Assembly (NCBI GenBank): GCA_029263075.1
Contig: JAJCYE010000023.1
Span: forward strand, 1-56,035
DNA length: 56,035 nt
Direction of reading: 5' to 3'
Source of the DNA: Actinomycetes bacterium
GTDB lineage: Bacteria; Actinomycetota; CADDZG01; JAHWKV01
Shown here: one piece after another, positions 50,432 through 56,035 of the stretch
Layout of the letters: every line of letters begins with the position of its first letter
Position numbering within the stretch: the stretch's first letter is position 1
Position numbers and translations under genes: made by a program
Notes under the pieces: model-generated
Databases searched by the model: none
What the model saw: the letters and a program-made list of their open reading frames with translations, nothing else
Told to the model about the DNA's origin: nothing

Positions 50432-51279
50432 TTGTCCTCCTTGGTTGGGGCGGGTAAATCGATCTTGTTTGGAACACTTTCCGTTGCCAAGCCCTGAGAT
50501 CCCGGTTCGCCTCCAGCCGGCGGCGAATGTTCATCCGGCAATTCGACAATATCCATGCGAGGGGGCCGAGTGAGCCTCCAGGAGATCCCGCACCCGCCGA
50601 TCAGGATTGCAACCGCCGCCAGTCCGGGCATCCCGGCCGCCGGGGAGAAGTTTCCCCACTGGTGTAGCCCGGTATTGGTTCCGATCTCCAGGACCGATCC
50701 GCTGAACAGCGCCAACGACTCCCAATTGCGCAACGACCCGAAGGAAAACCCCAGGACGGCCAACATGGCCAAACCGACCATCAGCATACGCCCGCCCAGG
50801 GTCAAGCCGGGCAGAATTCGCCAGCCCTGATTCGCCAGGGCGTCGGCGAATATCTGGTTGTCCGGTACCCGGCAACCCGGGGATGACGTGCAGGCCCGGG
50901 CGAGGGCGGGAATCACGTTCACCTCCATCAGGACCGTACCGGTAAAGATCACCGCCCCGACCACTCCTACTGCTGCCACCGCGTTGGTCCACAACTGAGG
51001 AGCCCTGGTCGCCACCTCGCCGCGAACAATGAGGACCGCAGCCAGGCCGAAGAACCCGCCCACGGCAAATGCGAAGTGCACCCGGGTCCACATGAGGCTC
51101 TGAGCGGCCAGATTGCCGATCTGGCTGAAGGAATCGCCCCGGCCCAGGCTCGGGTGTTTGCCGCTGAGATAAACCAGCATCGGGATCAAGGGGAAGCCGA
51201 TCAGGCAAACGGCCTTGGCCAGCGCCAACACTCTGACTTCGAGGGAGCGCCCGGTGGGGGTGGGGACTGAGATGGCCAC
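50428..51279 (-). CDS. Multi-span membrane protein upstream of His/Met-rich protein
   Basis: The ORF extends to 51375, but that start lies in the hsp20 promoter. I use the GTG at 51279, giving 283 residues; a TTG at 51303 is possible. About seven helices are visible (VCLIGFPLIPMLVYLSG; FAFAVGGFFGLAAVLIVRG; AAVGVVGAVIFTGTVLMEVN; GLAAVAILIGGCGI). A loop with paired cysteines (RACTSSPGCRVP) faces one side. A hydrophilic tail follows. It is coupled to the His/Met-rich gene, so the two may form a metal-handling or envelope unit. Family unknown. Confidence 0.55.
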   Translation of the reverse strand: MAISVPTPTGRSLEVRVLALAKAVCLIGFPLIPMLVYLSGKHPSLGRGDSFSQIGNLAAQSLMWTRVHFAFAVGGFFGLAAVLIVRGEVATRAPQLWTNAVAAVGVVGAVIFTGTVLMEVNVIPALARACTSSPGCRVPDNQIFADALANQGWRILPGLTLGGRMLMVGLAMLAVLGFSFGSLRNWESLALFSGSVLEIGTNTGLHQWGNFSPAAGMPGLAAVAILIGGCGISWRLTRPPRMDIVELPDEHSPPAGGEPGSQGLATESVPNKIDLPAPTKEDK

Positions 51280-51352
51280 TGGCCTGATCTTCCCCCAGTT
51301 CAATCGGCCCCGCAAATCACCACCGCGCCTATCTGTCCCCGCCTCAGTCAAT

Positions 51353-51379
51353 AAACTTGACAGGTTCACTATCAAGTTT
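51353..51379. promoter_or_regulatory. HAIR-type (HspR) operator
   Basis: AAACTTGA, 11 bases, TCAAGTTT: a perfect 8-base inverted repeat with the half-site spacing of HAIR (CTTGAGT-N7-ACTCAAG, equal to CTTGA-N11-TCAAG). HspR binds such sites to repress heat-shock genes in actinobacteria. It overlaps the hsp20 promoter elements. Confidence 0.8.
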
Positions 51380-51385
51380 TATCTT
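51357..51385 (+). promoter_or_regulatory. hsp20 promoter (-35 TTGACA, -10 TATCTT)
   Basis: A perfect -35 TTGACA (51357-51362), a 17-base spacer and TATCTT (51380-51385) lie 40 bases before the hsp20 ATG. The HAIR repeat covers the -35 and most of the spacer, so a bound repressor would block polymerase. Confidence 0.75.
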
Positions 51386-51425
51386 CGATAGCAGTCCACC
51401 GGAGCCCGAAAGGAGGGGTTAAGAA

Positions 51426-51863
51426 ATGCAAACATCTATCGCAAGGCGGTGGGATCCGCTGCAGGATCTGCTTCAGGTCGGCAACGAGGTCAGCAGATTG
51501 CTGGGGACCGCCGAATCTGCGATGAAGGGAGTATGGTCGCCCGCGGCGGACATCCTTGAGACGCCGGAAAAGTTCCAGATCGTTGTTGAGCTGCCCGGAG
51601 TAGATGTCTCGGATGTCGACATCACCGTCGAGAACGACGTCCTCACCCTGCGGGGCGAGCGCGTGTTCAACGAGCCGGAGGACAAGGGCACCTACCGGCG
51701 GGTCGAACGCTACTACGGGTCATTCGGCCGGCGCATAGCGCTACCGCCGAAATGCGACTCGACCAAGATCGACGCCTCCATGCGGAACGGGCTTCTCACG
51801 ATCGAGGTCCCCAAAATGGAGCAGGCACGGCCGCATCGCATCGAGGTACGCAGTATCGAATAA
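51426..51863 (+). CDS. Hsp20/alpha-crystallin small heat-shock protein
   Basis: This 145-residue chaperone has an alpha-crystallin domain: SPAADILETPEKFQIVVELP, VDITVENDVLTLRGERVF, YYGSFGRRIALPP and MRNGLLTIEVPK. It binds unfolding proteins without ATP. The ribosome site is AAAGGAGGGG. Its promoter carries a HAIR operator, which indicates HspR control with the dnaK regulon. No other chaperone gene is in the window. Confidence 0.95.
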   Translation: MQTSIARRWDPLQDLLQVGNEVSRLLGTAESAMKGVWSPAADILETPEKFQIVVELPGVDVSDVDITVENDVLTLRGERVFNEPEDKGTYRRVERYYGSFGRRIALPPKCDSTKIDASMRNGLLTIEVPKMEQARPHRIEVRSIE

Positions 51864-52088
51864 CAGCCGGCGCCGGGTGGGGCCGGGGAGCCCCGGCCCC
51901 ACCCGCGGCCGCCGTCGTCCTGGTTGGGCCACGTTTCGCCCGTATGCGCTGGTGGTAAAATCCACGACCGGATCATTCAACACTTCGGCCCGCGGCGGAG
52001 CGGGGGCCTGCCGCCAGCGGTAAACGCCGAAGACGCCGATGGGAACGGAGACTGCCAGGGATTTGAGAAAATCGCGTCGCGTGACCAT
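51741..52088 (-). pseudogene. Tat-signal ORF, probably truncated
   Basis: The ORF begins MVTRRDFLKSLAVSVPIGVF, a clear twin-arginine signal (RRDFLK), continues APAPPRAEVLNDPVVDFTTS and then becomes low-complexity where it runs through the hsp20 3' hairpin and antisense to hsp20. Only the first 50 codons (about 51936-52088) look real. It may be the remnant of an exported redox protein that went with the NapA-like gene upstream. A tiny intact Tat protein is less likely. Confidence 0.4.
51875..51904. terminator. Strong GC hairpin after hsp20, possible terminator
   Basis: GGGTGGGGCCGGGG followed by the complementary CCCCGGCCCCACCC with almost no loop. It starts 12 bases after the hsp20 stop. There is no T run, so it could end transcription only weakly or act as an mRNA 3' stabiliser. 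Confidence 0.5.
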
Positions 52089-52142
52089 GTCGGTTCTATT
52101 TCTCCTGCCCGCACCTCCGCATCACTAAAGGTTGGGTCTGAC

Positions 52143-52177
52143 GTCCCGGCGACGGACGGTTTGTCCGTCGCCGGGAC
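52143..52177. terminator. Perfect long hairpin after NapA-like gene
   Basis: GTCCCGGCGACGGAC/GTCCGTCGCCGGGAC, a 15-base perfect stem with loop GGTTT, lies about 30 bases after the NapA-like stop. A second hairpin (GCCGCAC/GTGCGGC, 52181-52200) lies between it and the stop. Neither is followed by a T run. They mark the junction between the respiratory genes and the rest of the window. Confidence 0.55.
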
Positions 52178-52208
52178 GGAGCCGCACGGGTACGTGCGGC
52201 GGAACGGC

Positions 52209-55028
52209 TTACAGCTTTCGAATTCGAGCGGCCAGCTTCTTGAAGTCCACCTGCCCGGAAACCGGGTCGTAGGCCCGGTGGGAGGTCCGGTTGACCAACC
52301 ACTTGTTCTTTTCCGGCTCCGCGGAGTCGGCGACGGAGAGGTTCCACGGACTGAAGACATACCCGCGCGGCACTTCGTTTCGAGCCGGCTTGATGAGGCT
52401 GTCAGCTCCGCCGACGGACGCCTTGCCCTGGTACCGGCCACGGCGGGTGATGACCTCCACCAAGTCGCCGTCTTCGATCCCCCATTGCTCCGCATCGTCA
52501 GAGTGCATTTCCACGAACTGCTCGGGCACCATGTCACGCAGTGTGCTGCTGCGAATGGTCTTGGCCGTATGGAAGTGCTCGTAGACAATGCCAAGGCCCA
52601 GCCAGACGGGATAGAGGTCCTTCTTTTCCATCTCTTCCAGGGTTAGGTCTTCATACTTCTCGACCTGATCCGGCATCTCCGGCGGCAGGGCCATGTCGCG
52701 TGCTTTCACCAAGACCTCTGGGTGGTCAATGGCATAGTAACCCTTGACGGTTCCCATCTTGCGCATGTCCTCAAAGACCTTCTTGGCTTCCGGATCGCGG
52801 TACCAGTCCACCTGCTCGCATAGGTACAGGCCCATGCGGCCTTCCTTGTCTTTGGTGCGGAAGTTCTTGTAGGGTTTCCCGCCCCACTCCTTGCCTTCCT
52901 GGCCCATGTAGCGCCGCTTGGTGCCGCCAGCCTTGGCGATCTTGTAATTCGGCGCGGGCCACTGAATGCCACGGAGCCTACGGATCTGCTCGTAAGGCGA
53001 AACCTTGTCCTTGGCTTCCACCTCCAGAATTCCCGTCAGGTCTGCATCGGAACTCTTGGAGCCTCGAATGACGGTGCGCAGCACGTCCTCCGGGTCGTAC
53101 TGCATGAGACCGCTGATCTTCTTTTTTTTGTACGGCAGCATCTTTTCGATTTGCGCGTCTGTGAATTTCCGTTTGCCGTTCTTTGTTTTGAGGAGCTTGG
53201 CAACCAGCTTGGCTTTATCGATCGCCATGTCCATGTCGGAGCGGCACTCCTTGCGCGGATTTCCCTTCTCGTCGACTGCACGCCCGACGCCATCGACCAC
53301 GTAGAGGCGTCGTTCGGAGTTGATATAGGTTCCGCCCACCCATTCGCCCCAGGTCGCCGCGGGGAATACTACGTCAGCGTAGAGGAGGTTCGGGGCGGTG
53401 CGGTAGATATCCTGAGCCACAACGAACATCTTCGTCAGTGCCGGACGAATCAGGTTATTTAAGTCCGGTTGATGGATGTGCGTGGTGTACATGTAGAACA
53501 TCGCCTTGACGTCGCCCTTAAGAGCGCGCTCGAATTGGCCGACCATGGTTCCCGGATTCTTCTGGCGGGAGGTCTCCAGCAACAGCTCCGGCGTGACGCC
53601 CCACGCGTCGGCAATGCGGCCTCGGTGCTCGGCCACGGCTTTTTTGTAGTGGTCCGGCTCCGTGTCCTTGCAGGCCAGGGGCATATTGAATGGAAGCCGG
53701 CCGGTCAGCCCTCCGGTGAGCCGTTCGCCCATGGCGTTGGGTTGCCCGGTCATAGAGAACGGGCCGGCGCCCTTGCGGCCAATGTTGCCCGTGAGGGCAT
53801 GGAGGTTGATGATGCTGATGACGTTGTGCTGCCCGTGGATGTGCTGGTTGTAGCCGATGCCCCAGAAGGAGATCACGCCACCCTTGCCGCGTTTGCGGCC
53901 GCGGATAGACGCGGCGGCGAACTTTGCGGCGATTTCTCGGATCAGTTTTGGATCAACCTTGGTCCACTTCTCCACGTCTTCAGGTTTGTAGCGTTTGGTG
54001 ACGCCTTCGATATACTTCTCCCAGCCGACCGCGTTTTTCTTGAGGAAATCAAAGTCCACGGCCTCCTTGTGATCGGTGACGATCACATGCGCGATCGCGT
54101 TGAGCACGGAGATGTCGCCGTTAATCGTGGAGACGTGATATGCTTCGTCTGGATCGTCGCCTTCGAAGCCAGCCACCGTGCCGGTGCGTCGTGGATCGGA
54201 CACGACGACGGGGACCTTGGGCTCTTTCGGATTCTTCCCTTTGGCTTTGGCGGCGTCGTAGGCGCGCTTTCGCGCCTTGACGTGATCCTGGACCCGCCAG
54301 AAGAGGATCGAGTGTGCCGCGCGGGCGTTGTGCCCCCAGAAGGTGAACATGTCCGCGTCTTCCAGGTCTTCATAGGACAGCGGCGGGGTGTCGGAACCGA
54401 AGGTCTTGAAGTAGGCTGTCACCGCTGAGGTCATACAGGTTCGCGCATTCGCCTCGATGGTATTGGAACCCAAGACGCCTTTCATGAGCTGGTTTTCGAT
54501 CCACTGCGCCTCCACGGTGAGCTGGCCGGAGCCGTACAGGCCGACACTGTTTCCGCCGTGGGTATTGTGAATCTGCGCGACCTTCTCGGCGACCAAGTGT
54601 TCGGCCTCCTCGTAGGTCGCTTTGCGCCAAACGTCTTTGTCGAAGCGGCCTTTCGTTTTGGACTCGTGTCCGGTCATGGGATCAGACATGTCCTTGCGGA
54701 CCAGGACTTCGTCCAGGCGATCCACGTAGGTGGGTTCATGCGCATTGAGCCCTTTGATGCACTGGCGTCCGCGATTCGTGGAGTGGAGAGCGTCCGCCTC
54801 GACCCGAAGGATCGTACCGTTCTTGTCCGCGTGTATGAGCGTGCCACAGCCGACGCCACAGTACGGGCATTGTGATTGCAAAGTCTTGGCGGTTTTTTTA
54901 GGCTTCTTGTCGTTCGGTTTCGCGATCGCGACCTCGCCGTTCATGGCAAGGCTCGCTCCGGCGACGGTCGCGCCCTTCAGAAGCTCTCGTCGGGATAGCG
55001 TCCACCCTTTTCGTCCTTGGCTTGGCAT
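52209..55028 (-). CDS. NapA-like periplasmic molybdopterin oxidoreductase
   Basis: This 939-residue protein has a Tat signal (LSRRELLKGATVAGASL), a [4Fe-4S] motif CPYCGVGC...RGRQCIKG, the molybdenum ligand Cys in ANARTCMTSAV (codon TGT, so not selenocysteine), FWGIGYNQHIHGQHN, and TGQPNAMGERLTGGLTGRLP, which parallels NapA. It is about 100 residues longer than typical NapA, with Lys-rich insertions (LPYKKKKISGL; AKAKGKNPKEPK). Nitrate reduction is the leading guess; another oxyanion is possible. Start ATG has GGAG. The gene looks lower in GC than its left neighbours, which suggests transfer. The cytochrome upstream is the likely electron partner. Confidence 0.85.
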   Translation of the reverse strand: MPSQGRKGWTLSRRELLKGATVAGASLAMNGEVAIAKPNDKKPKKTAKTLQSQCPYCGVGCGTLIHADKNGTILRVEADALHSTNRGRQCIKGLNAHEPTYVDRLDEVLVRKDMSDPMTGHESKTKGRFDKDVWRKATYEEAEHLVAEKVAQIHNTHGGNSVGLYGSGQLTVEAQWIENQLMKGVLGSNTIEANARTCMTSAVTAYFKTFGSDTPPLSYEDLEDADMFTFWGHNARAAHSILFWRVQDHVKARKRAYDAAKAKGKNPKEPKVPVVVSDPRRTGTVAGFEGDDPDEAYHVSTINGDISVLNAIAHVIVTDHKEAVDFDFLKKNAVGWEKYIEGVTKRYKPEDVEKWTKVDPKLIREIAAKFAAASIRGRKRGKGGVISFWGIGYNQHIHGQHNVISIINLHALTGNIGRKGAGPFSMTGQPNAMGERLTGGLTGRLPFNMPLACKDTEPDHYKKAVAEHRGRIADAWGVTPELLLETSRQKNPGTMVGQFERALKGDVKAMFYMYTTHIHQPDLNNLIRPALTKMFVVAQDIYRTAPNLLYADVVFPAATWGEWVGGTYINSERRLYVVDGVGRAVDEKGNPRKECRSDMDMAIDKAKLVAKLLKTKNGKRKFTDAQIEKMLPYKKKKISGLMQYDPEDVLRTVIRGSKSSDADLTGILEVEAKDKVSPYEQIRRLRGIQWPAPNYKIAKAGGTKRRYMGQEGKEWGGKPYKNFRTKDKEGRMGLYLCEQVDWYRDPEAKKVFEDMRKMGTVKGYYAIDHPEVLVKARDMALPPEMPDQVEKYEDLTLEEMEKKDLYPVWLGLGIVYEHFHTAKTIRSSTLRDMVPEQFVEMHSDDAEQWGIEDGDLVEVITRRGRYQGKASVGGADSLIKPARNEVPRGYVFSPWNLSVADSAEPEKNKWLVNRTSHRAYDPVSGQVDFKKLAARIRKL

Positions 55029-55108
55029 TTGTGAATCTCCTAAAGTTGTCGACCCTATTCGTTTCGCATCGGTCCGATGCTTATATTTACTTCTCCAAAC
55101 CGCGGCGG

Positions 55109-56035
55109 TTACTCTTGGTCCAATTCCGCCTGCGCTCGTAAGAACACGATAATGTGGTTTATCTGCTCTGCGTTGAGTTGCGCCATGCCGTGGCTACGTT
55201 CGGCAACCGATTGCATAGGGGTCCCCCACCGGCCCAAGGCCATGGTCGCTTGCAGGTATCCGTCGGAGGCGACTTCGAGAAAATCTTGGTTGTTCAGCGC
55301 GGGAGCAAATCCTTCATTCCCCGACGGCCCGTGGCATTGGGCGCAGTTGCTTTCGTATAGTTTCTTACCGGTCGGGACATCGCCCTGGACCTTTCGCCAT
55401 GGAACGTCCTCACGGTCTTGCCAATCGCGGATGTAGTTGGCAATGTCGATCGCCTGTTGCGAATCCAGCTCCGCATTGCCCCCGCTGCCGATGCCCTGGG
55501 GGTCCATGGCGGTGCCTTCCCGGCCCATCATGGTCATCGCAATGATGAAGCCGTCGGTGGCGTTGTCAAGGAAGCCGGGGTTGCCCAGAGCCGGACCGAC
55601 CAAGCCGCCACCATCCTGGCCGTGACAGGGTGCGCAACGCTCGTACAAGACCTTTCCACGAGCCGCGGAGGCATTGACGTCGATCCCGCGATATTGCCTG
55701 CTCACGGGGATGTCTTCGGTGGCAAACTGTTGGCTGCGCATGAAAGCGACCACGGCGTCAAGCTCCGGATCCGTCAACTCCACGATCCCGTGCTCGCCCT
55801 TGGCCATGGCTCCCATGGCCGTTCCCGCGCGGCCTTTCTGGATCATCCGCCGGATGAACGGGTCACTGGCAATCTCCAGGAACCCTTTGCGCAAGATACC
55901 GGGAGCCAGTCCCCCTTCGCCGTAGGTGCCATGACATTGTACGCATTTCTCTTGGAAGATCTTTTGGCCCAGTAGCTCCGATCCGTAAATTTTTTCGTCA
56001 CCCAGTTGGACCGATGGAACCGTCTGCCAGGCTTT
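55109..56035 (-). CDS. Multiheme c-type cytochrome, 5' end outside window
   Basis: The track starts this at 55894, but the frame is open to the window edge and upstream codons contain another heme motif. The visible 308 residues have three cytochrome c domains with heme sites CVQCH, CAPCH and CAQCH, each followed by a repeat of the type GR(A/E/W)GTxM (GRAGTAMGAM; MGREGTAMDP; LGRWGTPMQS) that supplies the methionine ligand. Further domains or a signal peptide may lie beyond the window. It ends 80 bases before the NapA-like gene on the same strand, so it probably passes electrons between the quinol pool and that enzyme. Confidence 0.88.
   Translation of the reverse strand, partial: KAWQTVPSVQLGDEKIYGSELLGQKIFQEKCVQCHGTYGEGGLAPGILRKGFLEIASDPFIRRMIQKGRAGTAMGAMAKGEHGIVELTDPELDAVVAFMRSQQFATEDIPVSRQYRGIDVNASAARGKVLYERCAPCHGQDGGGLVGPALGNPGFLDNATDGFIIAMTMMGREGTAMDPQGIGSGGNAELDSQQAIDIANYIRDWQDREDVPWRKVQGDVPTGKKLYESNCAQCHGPSGNEGFAPALNNQDFLEVASDGYLQATMALGRWGTPMQSVAERSHGMAQLNAEQINHIIVFLRAQAELDQE

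Noticed and set aside
54427-54480. Selenocysteine as the molybdenum ligand of the NapA-like enzyme
   Set aside because: The ligand codon in ANARTCMTSAV is TGT, an ordinary cysteine, and the frame has no internal TGA.
1-56035. tRNA genes, insertion sequences, integrase or attachment sites
   Set aside because: I looked in all intergenic gaps and saw no cloverleaf, transposase or integrase motif; a tRNAscan run would be needed to be sure.

Overview
The window looks like one continuous chromosomal piece of an uncultured, rod-shaped, GC-rich actinobacterium. The lineage call rests on gene content: a WhiB regulator, a MarP-type CvpA/serine protease next to a YlbL-type PDZ/Lon protease, a UPF0182 membrane protein, a DivIVA-type polar protein, a DUF2342 zinc metalloprotease, an F420-type (LLM) oxidoreductase, a RskA-type anti-sigma factor and a homodimeric AceE. 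Starts are often GTG or TTG and many neighbours overlap by 1-17 bases. I cannot place it below phylum level. No tRNA, rRNA, IS element, CRISPR array or prophage was recognised.

Layout. 0-13 kb (mostly minus strand): cell-envelope and morphology block with a partial cupin gene, UPF0182, a giant DivIVA-like protein, a sensor kinase overlapping a FecR-like lipoprotein gene, YlbL and MarP proteases, MreB and two tiny membrane peptides. 13-18 kb: zinc protease, SigK/RskA-like ECF pair, tandem DUF4383 membrane proteins, cold-shock protein. 17.8-19 kb: a rhodanese-ThiF/MoeB fusion interrupted by one in-frame TGA exactly where the family has its conserved cysteine, followed by a hairpin that fits the bacterial SECIS pattern. 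This is the strongest candidate for something new. 19-25 kb: LLM oxidoreductase, DUF302, formiminotransferase domain, WhiB, ErpA-like protein, ferredoxin, Lgt.

25-37 kb is lipoate and 2-oxoacid dehydrogenase metabolism: a tight E2-lipB-E1(alpha/beta fused)-lipA operon, and separately lpd and aceE, with an ECF sigma factor and a secreted repeat protein between them. 37.7-41 kb holds a minus-strand cluster of an Lgt-like protein, a Tes/MJ0619-like radical SAM enzyme, a small membrane protein and a DUF6855-like protein. I infer a lipid-modifying role for it. 41-51 kb: TspO, a membrane-anchored sulfite-oxidase-fold enzyme with YgfZ, DNA repair genes (nth, an HhH protein), a NERD protein, panB, a His/Met-rich secreted protein and an Hsp20 gene under an apparent HspR (HAIR) operator.

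52-56 kb carries a NapA-like molybdoenzyme and a multiheme cytochrome c cut by the window edge. Their base composition looks lower in GC than the rest, and a truncated Tat-signal ORF and perfect hairpins sit at the junction, which suggests acquired respiratory genes. All calls come from reading the sequence; no database search was run.
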